From an uncultured Senegalimassilia sp. (GTDB lineage: Bacteria > Actinomycetota > Coriobacteriia > Coriobacteriales > Eggerthellaceae): 64,000 nt of DNA. This document shows positions 33,505-41,775 of the stretch, piece by piece. The first letter of the stretch is position 1; each line of letters begins with the position of its first letter. The translations under genes were made by a program, and so were the position numbers. The notes beneath the pieces were generated by a model. The model saw only the letters and a program-made list of their open reading frames with translations. It was not told the DNA's origin and did no database searches. The stretch is from the NCBI RefSeq assembly GCF_934636665.1, contig NZ_CAKUAT010000001.1:62001-126000 (forward strand), in the 5' to 3' direction.

Positions 33505-34407
33505 ATGACACGTTTGTTTTCCGTATACGGAGACTCCATCAGCTCGTTCGAGGGCATCCTACCGCAAGGCTGGCGCGTGTTCTTCGAAGGCGAGCAGCTT
33601 GAACTCACCGGCGTGAAGACGCCGCACGACACCTGGTGGGGCCAGGTCATCGATCACTTCGGCGGGCAGTTCCTGGCCAATGCGTCCTGGTCGGGCTGCG
33701 TGGTGGAAGGCCGCGACTTCCCCGTCGGCGCCTCGCCTGAGCGCATCGAGCACCTGCAGGCCGGCGGGCGCACCCCCGACGACATCCTCGTGCATATCGG
33801 CATCAACGACTACGGCTGGGGGTCGGGGTACGCGCAGATCTGCGCGGCAACGCCTTCCGCACCGCCGAAGCTTGCCGCCGAGTGTCCCGATCACGGCAAG
33901 GTAGCGGGCATGGCCCCCGAAGGCACCCTTGCCAACTTCGAGGAATCCTTCCGCCGCATGCTGGCCACCATGCACGCTCAATACCCGAACGCTCGCATCT
34001 GGGTCTCCACGCTCCTTCCCGGCCGCGTGAAGGGCGCGCATCGTCCCACATCCCCGCGCTGGTTCCGCGGCATCTGCGTCGACGAGTACAACAAGATCAT
34101 CCGCGCCGCCGCCAGCGACGCCGACAACTGCTATCTCGTGGACATGCAGGCGTTCGGCTACGACTACGACGCCATCGACGGCACCCACCCCACCGCGCTG
34201 GGCATGAAGCAGATGGCTTCCATGTTCATCCGCGGCATGGAGCAGGCCGACCCCGAGCTGCCGCGCACCCCTTACGACGGGCACGACCTGTTCCCCGACG
34301 AGATGAAAAGCGCCGAGTTCTGCACGAAGCCCTGCGTCGGTTGCGAATACGCGCGCGGCACCGGCAACAACTGGTGGCACGTCTGCGAGAAGCAGCTGGC
34401 TGATTAG
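33505..34407 (+). CDS. SGNH/GDSL hydrolase, candidate sialate O-acetylesterase
   Basis: The 300-residue cytoplasmic-looking protein (no signal peptide) has the SGNH blocks: GDSIS with the nucleophile Ser near residue 11, HIGINDYG with the Asn of block III, and DGTHPTALG with the catalytic Asp and His near residue 226. It lies between the binding protein and the permeases of the sialic acid locus, so removing O-acetyl groups from imported sialic acid is the natural guess; a plain lipase/esterase cannot be excluded. The tail is odd: FCTKPCVGCEYARG and HVCEKQ give four cysteines that could bind a metal. A weak GGGGGG site precedes the ATG. Confidence 0.78.
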   Translation: MTRLFSVYGDSISSFEGILPQGWRVFFEGEQLELTGVKTPHDTWWGQVIDHFGGQFLANASWSGCVVEGRDFPVGASPERIEHLQAGGRTPDDILVHIGINDYGWGSGYAQICAATPSAPPKLAAECPDHGKVAGMAPEGTLANFEESFRRMLATMHAQYPNARIWVSTLLPGRVKGAHRPTSPRWFRGICVDEYNKIIRAAASDADNCYLVDMQAFGYDYDAIDGTHPTALGMKQMASMFIRGMEQADPELPRTPYDGHDLFPDEMKSAEFCTKPCVGCEYARGTGNNWWHVCEKQLAD

Positions 34408-34452
34408 TTATCCTATTTCGCCGTTTATCTGCGAAGACCTGTTGCAAATCGG

Positions 34453-34501
34453 TATAATGTGGAAGGTTTGCCAGCCTATCTTGGTTGAACGATGGCAAAC
34501 C
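34453..34501 (+). promoter_or_regulatory. -10 element and leader inverted repeat before the permease operon
   Basis: TATAAT (34453-34458) is a consensus -10 with no good -35. Starting 7 bases later, GGTTTGCCA (34465-34473) and TGGCAAACC (34493-34501) form a perfect 9-bp inverted repeat around the expected transcription start. It can be an operator or a leader hairpin. Confidence 0.6.
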
Positions 34502-34549
34502 ACGTAACGTAAGCATGCTCTCATGAGCCTACAGAAAGGAGGGGATCGA

Positions 34550-35506
34550 GTGAACAACCTGCTTCGACTGATCGGCAATCGCCTGCTTTGGCTGCCCATC
34601 ATGGTGTTCGGTGTCACCGTTCTCGTCTTCTTCCTGATGTCGCTTTCGCCTATCGACCCCGCCTTCTCGGCGCTTGGCGAAAACGCGTCACCCGACCAGT
34701 TGGAGGCCTACCGCGTCGAGCACGGCCTCAACGATCCGCTGATCGTGCGCTACGGCGACTACATGGCCGGCTTCTTCCATGGCGACCTGGGCACGTTCGG
34801 TCCCTCGAACCAGTCCGTGTCCGCTCGCATCGCCACCGCGCTGCCCATCACGCTGCAGCTCGGCTTCTTCGGCTTCATCATCGCGATTGTGGCCAGCGCC
34901 ATCCTCGGCGTCGTCTCCGCCCTGTATCGCGACCGTTGGCCCGACCAGGTCATCCGCATCTTCTCCATCGCCTGCATCGCCACGCCGTCGTTCTGGCTGT
35001 CGGTGCTGTTCATCCTGTTGTTCTCCTCCACGCTGCACCTGTTGCCGGCCTCCGGCCCCCTACCTGCGTTCACGCAAGATCCCGGCGGATGGCTGGCGCG
35101 CATGGCAATGCCGGGCATCGCGCTTGCCGTGCCGCTGACCGGCCAGATGACGCGCATCATCCGCACGTCCATGGTCGAGGAGCTCGACAAGGACTACGTG
35201 CGCACTGCCCGCGGCTTCGGCATCCCCTATGGCACCGTCGTCGCCCGCAACGTGCTGCGTAACGCCCTGATCACGCCCGTCACCGTGCTTGGCCTGAAGT
35301 TCGGCTACATGATCGGCGGCGCCGTGGTCCTCGAGGTCATCTTCGCCCTTCCGGGCATGGGTATGGCCATCGTCTCCGGCGTTACCTCGAATTACGTCAT
35401 GTTGGTTCAGGGTGTCGTTCTCGTCGTCGCCATCACGTTCATCATCGTGAACGTCATCGTCGACATGCTCTACATCCTTATCGATCCGCGAATTAGGACG
35501 GTGTAG
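34550..35506 (+). CDS. ABC transporter permease (DppB/OppB type)
   Basis: The 318-residue protein has six helices and the DppB-type features: a long first loop (SPIDPAFSALGENASPDQLEAYRVEHGL) and the EAA-like segment DYVRTARGFGIPYGTVVARNVLRNALITP before the last two helices. It starts with GTG at 34550, chosen because a perfect AAAGGAGG lies 7 bases upstream. The next gene begins after 3 bases, so the three transporter genes form one operon. It would form the pore with the permease half of the next protein. Confidence 0.92.
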   Translation: MNNLLRLIGNRLLWLPIMVFGVTVLVFFLMSLSPIDPAFSALGENASPDQLEAYRVEHGLNDPLIVRYGDYMAGFFHGDLGTFGPSNQSVSARIATALPITLQLGFFGFIIAIVASAILGVVSALYRDRWPDQVIRIFSIACIATPSFWLSVLFILLFSSTLHLLPASGPLPAFTQDPGGWLARMAMPGIALAVPLTGQMTRIIRTSMVEELDKDYVRTARGFGIPYGTVVARNVLRNALITPVTVLGLKFGYMIGGAVVLEVIFALPGMGMAIVSGVTSNYVMLVQGVVLVVAITFIIVNVIVDMLYILIDPRIRTV

Positions 35507-35509
35507 AGT

Positions 35510-37531
35510 ATGGTTCAACTTCGTGGCGACCTCACCAAGAAGATGGAGGACGGTGCCGGCAAGGTTCGCTTCCGCCGCTGGAAGAACATGACCGTCGGCG
35601 CGCGCATCTCGCTCGTCATCCTCATCGCTATCATCGTAGTGGCCGCTCTGGCCGACTTCATCGCGCCCTACAGCCCCTACGAGATCTTCACCTCGTTCTG
35701 CGCACCTGATTCCGCGCACCTGTTCGGCACCGACGACAAGGGCCGCGACGTCATGTCCCGCCTGATGTGCGGCGCTAAGTACTCCCTAGTCATCGGCCTG
35801 GGTGCTACCGGCTTCGCACTGGTCGTGGGCTCCATCATCGGCGCCATCGCCGCTGTTGTGCGCCCGCGCATCGCCAACGTTATCATGCGTATCCTGGACA
35901 TCATCATGTCCTTCCCCGGCATCGCGCTTGCCGCCACCTTCATCGTGGTGTTCGGCAACTCCGTGCCCTCGCTCATCTTCGCCATCGGCTTTCTGTACAT
36001 CCCGCAGATCGCCCGTATCGTGCGCGCCAACGTCATGAGCGAGTACAACCAGGACTACGTCCGCGCAGTCGTCGTCTCCGGCGCCCGCGCCCCGTGGATC
36101 CTGTGGAAGCACGTCGTGCGCAACTGCGTGGCTCCCGTCCTCGTGTTCACCATCGTGCTCGTGGCCGACGCCATCGTGTTCGAGGCCTCCCTGGCCTTCA
36201 TCAGCGCCGGTATCCCCGAGCCCACCCCCACCTGGGGCAACATCCTGGCCGACGCCCGTAACGGCGTGCTGGCCGGCCGCTGGTGGCAGGCGCTGTTCCC
36301 CGGCATCATGATCATGCTGACCGTTCTGTGCCTCAACATCGTCTCCGAGGGCATCACCGACGCCATTGCCGCGCCGAAGAGCGCCGTCAAGGTCGACGAG
36401 AACGACCTCAATAAGGACCGCGAGGCCGACCGCATGGTCGCCGACCCGACGCTGGCCTACGCCGCTCAGGCCGACATGCTGAACAAGCGCCTGGCCGCCC
36501 TGAAGGAAGCCGAGCTTACGCGCACCGACCGCTTCGAGGCCCGCACCGACGTGCCGCCCATCCTGGAAGTCAAGGACCTGTGCATCAAGTTCCCCCGCCA
36601 TGGCGACGTGAACGTGGTCGACCATGTCAGCTTCGTGGTGCGTCCGCGCCAGACCATGGGCCTTGTGGGCGAGTCCGGCTGCGGCAAGTCCATCACCAGC
36701 CTGGCCATCATGGGCCTGCTCGACAAGAAGGCCGAGATCTCCGGCGAGATCATGTACGACGGCAAGAACCTGCTCAACCTCTCCGACAAGGAGATGAACG
36801 AGCTGCGCGGCCGCGAGATCGCCATGGTCTACCAGGACGCCCTGTCCTCGCTCAACCCCTCCATGCTCATCCGCTCTCAGATGAAGCAGCTGACCAAACG
36901 TGGCGGCACCCGTTCCGCCGAGGAGCTGCTCGAGCTGGTCGGCCTTGATCCGAAGCGCACGCTGGATTCCTACCCGCATGAGCTCTCAGGCGGCCAGCGC
37001 CAGCGCGTGCTCATCGCCATGGCCCTGACGCGCGACCCCAAGCTGGTCATCGCCGACGAGCCCACCACCGCCCTTGACGTGACGGTCCAGAAGCAGGTCA
37101 TCGACCTGCTGAACAAGCTGCAGCACGAGCTTGGCTTCGCCATGGTGTTCGTGAGCCACGACCTGGCGCTCGTTGCCGAGGTCGCCAACTCCATCACCGT
37201 CATGTACGCTGGCCAGGTTGTGGAGCAGGGCCCGGTGAAGGAGATCCTCACCAACCCCATCCACGAGTACACGCGCGGCCTGCTCGGCTCCGTTCTGTCC
37301 ATCGAGGCAGGCGGTGCGCGCCTGCATCAGGTTCCCGGCTCGGTGCCTTCGCCCAAGGACTTCCCCGAAGGCGACCGCTTCCGTCCGCGTTCCAGCCACC
37401 CGGACAAGACGTCGAACGTGCGGCCCATGCTCAAGCGCGTGGCGGATTCCGACCACTATTACGCCGAGCTGCCTGACAGCGAGCTGAAGCGCATCGGCGT
37501 CAAGCCTTATCTCACGGGAGGTGCGAACTAA
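35510..37531 (+). CDS. Fused ABC permease-ATPase (DppC-DppD fusion)
   Basis: The 673-residue fusion has a DppC-type permease in residues 1-295 (HLFGTDDKGRDVMSRLM, then DYVRAVVVSGARAPWILWKHVVRNCVAP). A charged linker of about 55 residues follows, then an ABC ATPase from about 345. Walker A is GESGCGKS near 387, LSGGQRQR near 492, and Walker B VIADEPTTALD. The C-terminal oligopeptide-type extension ends at 673. One chain thus provides half the pore and one motor. I recall a permease-ATPase fusion in the satABCD sialic acid transporter of Haemophilus ducreyi; this needs alignment. Its stop overlaps the next start as TAATG. Confidence 0.93.
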   Translation: MVQLRGDLTKKMEDGAGKVRFRRWKNMTVGARISLVILIAIIVVAALADFIAPYSPYEIFTSFCAPDSAHLFGTDDKGRDVMSRLMCGAKYSLVIGLGATGFALVVGSIIGAIAAVVRPRIANVIMRILDIIMSFPGIALAATFIVVFGNSVPSLIFAIGFLYIPQIARIVRANVMSEYNQDYVRAVVVSGARAPWILWKHVVRNCVAPVLVFTIVLVADAIVFEASLAFISAGIPEPTPTWGNILADARNGVLAGRWWQALFPGIMIMLTVLCLNIVSEGITDAIAAPKSAVKVDENDLNKDREADRMVADPTLAYAAQADMLNKRLAALKEAELTRTDRFEARTDVPPILEVKDLCIKFPRHGDVNVVDHVSFVVRPRQTMGLVGESGCGKSITSLAIMGLLDKKAEISGEIMYDGKNLLNLSDKEMNELRGREIAMVYQDALSSLNPSMLIRSQMKQLTKRGGTRSAEELLELVGLDPKRTLDSYPHELSGGQRQRVLIAMALTRDPKLVIADEPTTALDVTVQKQVIDLLNKLQHELGFAMVFVSHDLALVAEVANSITVMYAGQVVEQGPVKEILTNPIHEYTRGLLGSVLSIEAGGARLHQVPGSVPSPKDFPEGDRFRPRSSHPDKTSNVRPMLKRVADSDHYYAELPDSELKRIGVKPYLTGGAN

Positions 37532-38379
37532 TGGCCGAAGCAACCAACAATGCAGCCGTCGCCAACAACGACGAGCAAACGCCGATCATCTTCCTTGATG
37601 ATATCCACGTGGTATTCAAGACGCGTACCGGCTCCCTGCTGCACCCCAACAAGGTCCACGCCGTCAACGGCCTGTCCCTGAAGCTCATGCCGGGCCAGAC
37701 CATCGGCATCGTGGGCGAGTCCGGCTGCGGCAAGTCCACCACGGCCAACGTCATGTGCGGTCTGCAGGCCCCCACGTCCGGCCACGTGTACTTCAAGGGC
37801 ACCGATGTCACGAAGCGCTCCGCTGCGCAGCGTAAGATCATCGGCCGCGTCATCTCCGTTGTGTTCCAGGACCCGGCAACGGCCCTGAACGCACGCATGA
37901 CCGTGCGCGAGCAGCTCATGGACCCCATGATCGTGCACAAGGTGGGCGACGCGAAGTCCCGCGAAGCCCGCGTGCGTGAGCTCATCGAGATGGTCGGCCT
38001 TCCCAACAGCGTCCTCGAGGCGCTGCCCGGCCAGATGTCCGGCGGCCAGCGTCAGCGCGTGGCAATCGCCCGCGCGCTGTCCCTGAAGCCCGACGCCATC
38101 ATCGCCGACGAGCCCACCTCGGCCCTCGACGTGTCCGTGCGCGCCCAGATCCTCAACCTGCTGATGGATCTGAAGAAGGAGCTCAACCTTGCCATGGTGT
38201 TCATCAGCCATGACATCCAGACGGTGCGCTACATCTCCGACCAGATCATCGTCATGAACCATGGTCAGGCCGTTGAGCGCGGCACCGCCGAGCAGATCTT
38301 CAACAACCCCAAGGACGACTACACGCGCCTGCTGCTGGGCGCCGCCCCGTCACTGCTCCATCCCGACCTGGGCAAGTAG
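37531..38379 (+). CDS. ABC transporter ATP-binding protein (DppF/OppF type)
   Basis: The 282-residue ATPase has Walker A GESGCGKST near residue 63, Q-loop VFQDPATALNARM, signature MSGGQRQRVAIARAL, Walker B IIADEPTSALD and an H-loop FISHDIQ. The C-terminal OppF-type tail is short (YTRLLLGAAPSLLHPDLGK). The start ATG overlaps the previous stop by one base (TAATG), with GGGAGG just upstream. It would pair with the ATPase half of the fusion protein to drive uptake. A strong terminator follows 31 bases later. Confidence 0.94.
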   Translation: MAEATNNAAVANNDEQTPIIFLDDIHVVFKTRTGSLLHPNKVHAVNGLSLKLMPGQTIGIVGESGCGKSTTANVMCGLQAPTSGHVYFKGTDVTKRSAAQRKIIGRVISVVFQDPATALNARMTVREQLMDPMIVHKVGDAKSREARVRELIEMVGLPNSVLEALPGQMSGGQRQRVAIARALSLKPDAIIADEPTSALDVSVRAQILNLLMDLKKELNLAMVFISHDIQTVRYISDQIIVMNHGQAVERGTAEQIFNNPKDDYTRLLLGAAPSLLHPDLGK

Positions 38380-38410
38380 CCTTACGGCCAGCTAACCTAA
38401 CGGGAAACGC

Positions 38411-38455
38411 AATCGCCCCCGCCGCTCGCAAGAGCAGCAGGGGCGATTTTCATTT
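38411..38455 (+). terminator. Rho-independent terminator of the transporter operon
   Basis: AATCGCCCC (38411-38419) pairs with GGGGCGATT (38440-38448), with an inner GCTC/GAGC stem, followed by TTCATTT. Confidence 0.88.
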
Positions 38456-38530
38456 GGTTAGATTTCAGAAGTAATACCGTATAACTTAGGAAGCCCTTGT
38501 TATCGGCGAGCCAACAATCCGATTAGCACA

Positions 38531-38648
38531 GATGAGCCCTTGCTCGGTACCTCATAAAGCGAGTTCCGCAGCGACTGGGACAGCTCAGTGAACTGTCCCA
38601 CCAAGCGAGGATTGTCTGAGCGACTGGGGTACCGAGCAAGGGCTCATC
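38531..38648. repeat. 118-bp nested palindromic element (MITE-like or structured RNA)
   Basis: Perfect 21-base arms (38531-38551 starting GATGAGCCCTTGCTCGGTAC, and 38628-38648) enclose a second hairpin TGGGACAG/CTGTCCCA (38576-38583 and 38593-38600). The segments AAGCGAG and GCGACTGGG each occur twice as direct repeats in the inner part (38557 and 38603; 38571 and 38620). It sits between two back-to-back terminators. No coding capacity and no clear target duplication. Confidence 0.8.
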
Positions 38649-38655
38649 GAACGGG

Positions 38656-38692
38656 ACAAAAAGAAGCCCCGACCAACAAAGGTCGGGGCTTC
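38656..38692 (-). terminator. Rho-independent terminator of nanK-nanE
   Basis: GAAGCCCCGACC (38663-38674) pairs with GGTCGGGGCTTC (38681-38692) with a 6-base loop. On the minus strand it is followed by a T-rich run (38656-38662). Confidence 0.92.
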
Positions 38693-38711
38693 CGATGGGA
38701 CTGTGAAAAAC

Positions 38712-39392
38712 CTACTTGCCAGCAGCCTCCACGAACCAGCTGGTGATGCTGGTGGGGTGCGTGATGGCGGTGCCGACCACGACGGCCCACGCACCGGCAT
38801 CCATAGCCGCCTTCGCATCGGCCGGCGTATGCACGCGGCCCTCGCAGATAACGGGCTTGCCGGGGAACTCCTCCACAGCCTGGCGAACCAACGCCACATC
38901 CGGGCCGTCGGCCATACCGCAATCGATGGCGGCGCCGGGGTGCGAGAGCGTGGTGGAGGCGATATCGCAGCCGATGGCGAACGCATGGCGGATGTCCTCG
39001 ATAGTGGAGCAGTCCGCCATCACGAGCACGCCCTCCTCCTTCAGCGGGCGCACCGTGTCCTCGAGCGTCTTGCCGTCGGGGCGCGGACGATCGGTGGCGT
39101 CGATGGCCACGATGTCGGCGCCGGCCATCACGCAGGCACGCGCATGACGCAGCGTAGGCGTGATGTAGACGCCCTCATGGCCTTCCTTCCAGATGCCGAT
39201 GACGGGCACCTCGGTGCGGCCCTTGATGGCCGCGATGTCGGACAGGCCCTGGCAGCGGATGCCGCCGGCGCCGCCCAGCTCGCACGCACGGGCCATCTGG
39301 GCCATGGTCTCAGGGTGGCGCAAGGGCTCGCCCATATATGCCTGGCAGCTGGCGATGACCTTGCCGCGCAATTGCTCGATAATGGGATCCAT
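38712..39392 (-). CDS. nanE: N-acetylmannosamine-6-phosphate 2-epimerase
   Basis: The 226-residue TIM-barrel enzyme converts ManNAc-6-phosphate to GlcNAc-6-phosphate in sialic acid breakdown. Family segments are clear: VIASCQAYMGEPLRHPETMAQMARACELGGAGGIRCQG, PVIGIWKEGH, ADIVAIDATDRPRP, MADCSTIEDIRHAFAIGCDIASTTL and VICEGRVHTPADAKAAMDAGAWAVVVGTAITHP. It follows the ROK kinase that makes its substrate, and the unit ends in a strong terminator. Confidence 0.95.
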   Translation of the reverse strand: MDPIIEQLRGKVIASCQAYMGEPLRHPETMAQMARACELGGAGGIRCQGLSDIAAIKGRTEVPVIGIWKEGHEGVYITPTLRHARACVMAGADIVAIDATDRPRPDGKTLEDTVRPLKEEGVLVMADCSTIEDIRHAFAIGCDIASTTLSHPGAAIDCGMADGPDVALVRQAVEEFPGKPVICEGRVHTPADAKAAMDAGAWAVVVGTAITHPTSITSWFVEAAGK

Positions 39393-39476
39393 TTCCCTAT
39401 CCTTTCGTAATCGAAAACAAGCGGCGCCCGTAACCGCGAATCCACGGCGCCGGGCGCTGCGATATACCGACAGAGG

Positions 39477-40532
39477 CTACTCCTGCGGCTCTTCCCTATC
39501 CAGTTGCTCTTGGGAGCCATTCGGCTCGTCGAGCGCTTCAAAACCCTCGGCGCCGTCAAACTCGTCCAGCTCCTGCTGGGCCTCGACATCCTCCAAGTAA
39601 TCCAGCAGATCCTCGGCAGCGCCGATGAGCGGGGCGTGCCCGCCCAGCTCGGCTGCAAGGATGGGCAGGCTGCGCTGCGCCAGCGGGATTTGACGCTCAA
39701 AGCCCTCCTGCACCGCCGCGCGCCACTTCGTGCCCGCCTTGGGCACCGAGCCGCCGATGACCACCATATCGGGGTCAAGCAGGTTCGTGATGCCCGCAAT
39801 GGCCTCGCCCAGGGCGATGCCGGCGGTCATGATGACCTTGTGTGCCGCAGGCTCGCCTTCAGCTGCGCGGCGGGAGATCTCGGCACCGTCGATGTGGTCA
39901 CCCGTAATCTCAGCATAGCGCGCCTCGATGCCGCTTCCCGACGCCACCAGCTCCAAATGGCCGGCACCGCCGCACACGCACGGGATGCCCACGGCCTGCG
40001 AGCAGGCGATATGCCCGATCTCGCCGGCGAAACCGTGGTTGCCGCGCACCAAGCGCCCATGGGCGATCACGGCACCGCCGATGCCCGTGCCGGCGGCGAT
40101 CATCATGCAGGTATCGGCCCCGCTGGCAGCGCCCCAGCGCGCCTCACCGAGGCCATGGGCCTGCACGTCGTTGAGCACCGATACCGGCAGCTCGCAGGAC
40201 TCCTCCAAGCGCTCCTTGATGGGCTGGCCAGTCCATCCGGGCATGATCTCGTTGGCGTACGCGATGCCGCCCGTGACCGCATCCACGCGGCCCGCGGTGG
40301 ACACGCCGATGCCGAGCACCTGCTCGCGACGCGAGCGCGCCTCGGCAAGCACCGTGTTCGCCACATCGCACACGGTGACGAGCACCGGGCCGCCCCCACG
40401 CTGCGCCTGCGTGGGCACCTGGGTTTCGAACACGACTTCAGGGGCAGCGTCGATCTGCTCGTATCGCAACAGCGCGCCGGCGATCTTCGTGCCGCCGATG
40501 TCAAGCGCCGCAACGTATGCGGGATATTCCAT
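39477..40532 (-). CDS. nanK: ROK-family kinase, probable N-acetylmannosamine kinase
   Basis: The 351-residue protein has the ROK ATP motif ALDIGGTKIAGALL at the N-terminus, the substrate segment GNHGFAGEIGHIAC and the zinc motif. The zinc motif reads PCVCGGAGHLE instead of CxCGxxGCxE, so the third cysteine is histidine. A tail of about 40 residues after LLDYLEDVE is very acidic (EFDGAEGFEALDEPNGSQEQ) and unlike the family. ManNAc kinase activity is inferred from its place in front of nanE and beside nanA; glucose or GlcNAc kinase is possible. The start at 40532 (MEYPAYVAALD) gives the family N-terminus. Confidence 0.85.
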   Translation of the reverse strand: MEYPAYVAALDIGGTKIAGALLRYEQIDAAPEVVFETQVPTQAQRGGGPVLVTVCDVANTVLAEARSRREQVLGIGVSTAGRVDAVTGGIAYANEIMPGWTGQPIKERLEESCELPVSVLNDVQAHGLGEARWGAASGADTCMMIAAGTGIGGAVIAHGRLVRGNHGFAGEIGHIACSQAVGIPCVCGGAGHLELVASGSGIEARYAEITGDHIDGAEISRRAAEGEPAAHKVIMTAGIALGEAIAGITNLLDPDMVVIGGSVPKAGTKWRAAVQEGFERQIPLAQRSLPILAAELGGHAPLIGAAEDLLDYLEDVEAQQELDEFDGAEGFEALDEPNGSQEQLDREEPQE

Positions 40533-40593
40533 GCACCCCACCCTTCCCTTTTCGAAAAGCACCTTATCACCTGGTGCTAACCATGGTACCGCA

Positions 40594-40631
40594 AACAAAA
40601 AAGCCGGCGCGGGTGGAACCTGCGCCGGCTT
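40594..40631 (-). terminator. Rho-independent terminator of nanA
   Basis: AAGCCGGCGC (40601-40610) pairs with GCGCCGGCTT (40622-40631), followed on the minus strand by TTTTTTG. It separates nanA from nanK, so the kinase needs its own promoter or readthrough. Confidence 0.88.
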
Positions 40632-40648
40632 GCAAAAGCGAAGAAAAG

Positions 40649-41593
40649 CTACTTGCGGATGGGAGCGTCCGCGTCCATGAGGCCGGCCTTCTTGATGACC
40701 TCGACGATGGCCGCGACGTCCTCGCCCTCGAGCGGCTGGACGGGCTCGCGCATCTGGTTCGTGTTGAACACGCCCATCTGCCACAGAGCCGTCTTGAACG
40801 CGCCCACACCGGCGCCGAAGCCGACAGTGGCCTTGACCACGCGGGTCAGGAACATCAGGCGGGCCAGGTGATCCTGAATCTCCTTGACGCGGTTCCAGTC
40901 ACCGGCCTGAGCGGCCTTCCACTGCTCCACGTAGCTGTGCGGATCAAGGTTGGCCAGACCCGGAACGCTGCCGTCGGCGCCGGCCAGGTACGCGCCGTCG
41001 ACGCACACCTCATGACCGGTGAGCAGCTGCAGCGGATGACCGGCGTCCTCGTTCTCGAGCACCAGCCAGCGGAAGCTGACGTCGTCGCCGGAGGAGTCCT
41101 TCACGCCCTGCAGCACGCCGTCCTTGCCGAGACGCACCAGCATGGTGGGGTCGAGCTTAGTGTGCACGCACACGGGCAGGTCGTAAGCGAACAGCGGCAG
41201 ATCGGTATGCTCGCGGATGGCGCGGAAGTGACGCTCGGTCTCCTTCGGGCCGCCCAGAGCGTAGAACGGGGCGGTGGCGACCAGCGCGTCGACGCCGAAG
41301 CCCTTGGCACGCTTAGCCTGATCGACCACGCGCAGGGTTTCCATGTCGATAACGCCGGCAAGCACGGGCACGCGATGGTTCACGATGGCCACGGCCTCCT
41401 GCAGCACATGGTAACGCTGGGCGTCGGTGAGGAACGCGACCTCGCCCGAGGAGCCCAGGAAGAACAAGCCGTCGACGCCGGCGTCGATCATACGGTTGAT
41501 GGAGCGCTCGAAGGCCTCCAGGTCAAGCTGCTTCTTCTCGGTCAGCGGGATGACCACCGGGGGGATTACGCCGTGGAACGGGGAATCGGTCAT
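40649..41593 (-). CDS. nanA: N-acetylneuraminate lyase (DHDPS superfamily)
   Basis: The 314-residue TIM barrel of the dihydrodipicolinate synthase/N-acetylneuraminate lyase family has GVIPPVVIPLTEK, the loop FFLGSSGEVAFLT, the tyrosine of LFAYDLPV and the Schiff-base lysine in VLQGVKDSSGD. The sialic acid context makes splitting of N-acetylneuraminate to ManNAc and pyruvate the most likely reaction; sequence alone would also allow other aldolases of the family. The start at 41593 (MTDSPFHG) is preferred over an upstream in-frame ATG that adds 14 non-family residues. Confidence 0.85.
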   Translation of the reverse strand: MTDSPFHGVIPPVVIPLTEKKQLDLEAFERSINRMIDAGVDGLFFLGSSGEVAFLTDAQRYHVLQEAVAIVNHRVPVLAGVIDMETLRVVDQAKRAKGFGVDALVATAPFYALGGPKETERHFRAIREHTDLPLFAYDLPVCVHTKLDPTMLVRLGKDGVLQGVKDSSGDDVSFRWLVLENEDAGHPLQLLTGHEVCVDGAYLAGADGSVPGLANLDPHSYVEQWKAAQAGDWNRVKEIQDHLARLMFLTRVVKATVGFGAGVGAFKTALWQMGVFNTNQMREPVQPLEGEDVAAIVEVIKKAGLMDADAPIRK

Positions 41594-41775
41594 GATGAGT
41601 ACCTTGCCTCTTTCTTTCTGTTGAGCAAACTTCAATGAGGATAGTATCGAGGTTCGCGGTTCGTCAACGAGCTGGCCAACGTTTCACAAACAAAGGATGG
41701 AAACCGCCTTACGGCGCGAATAGCCGCTCGAACGGCGCAAACCGCATAGCAGCGGCACAGCCAATCGCCTCAACG

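Larger units (their letters stand above)
38380..38711. other. Intergenic between convergent transporter operon and nanE
   Basis: No gene. It contains, in order, the transporter terminator (38411-38455), a nested 118-bp palindrome (38531-38648) and the nanE terminator (38656-38692). Confidence 0.8.
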
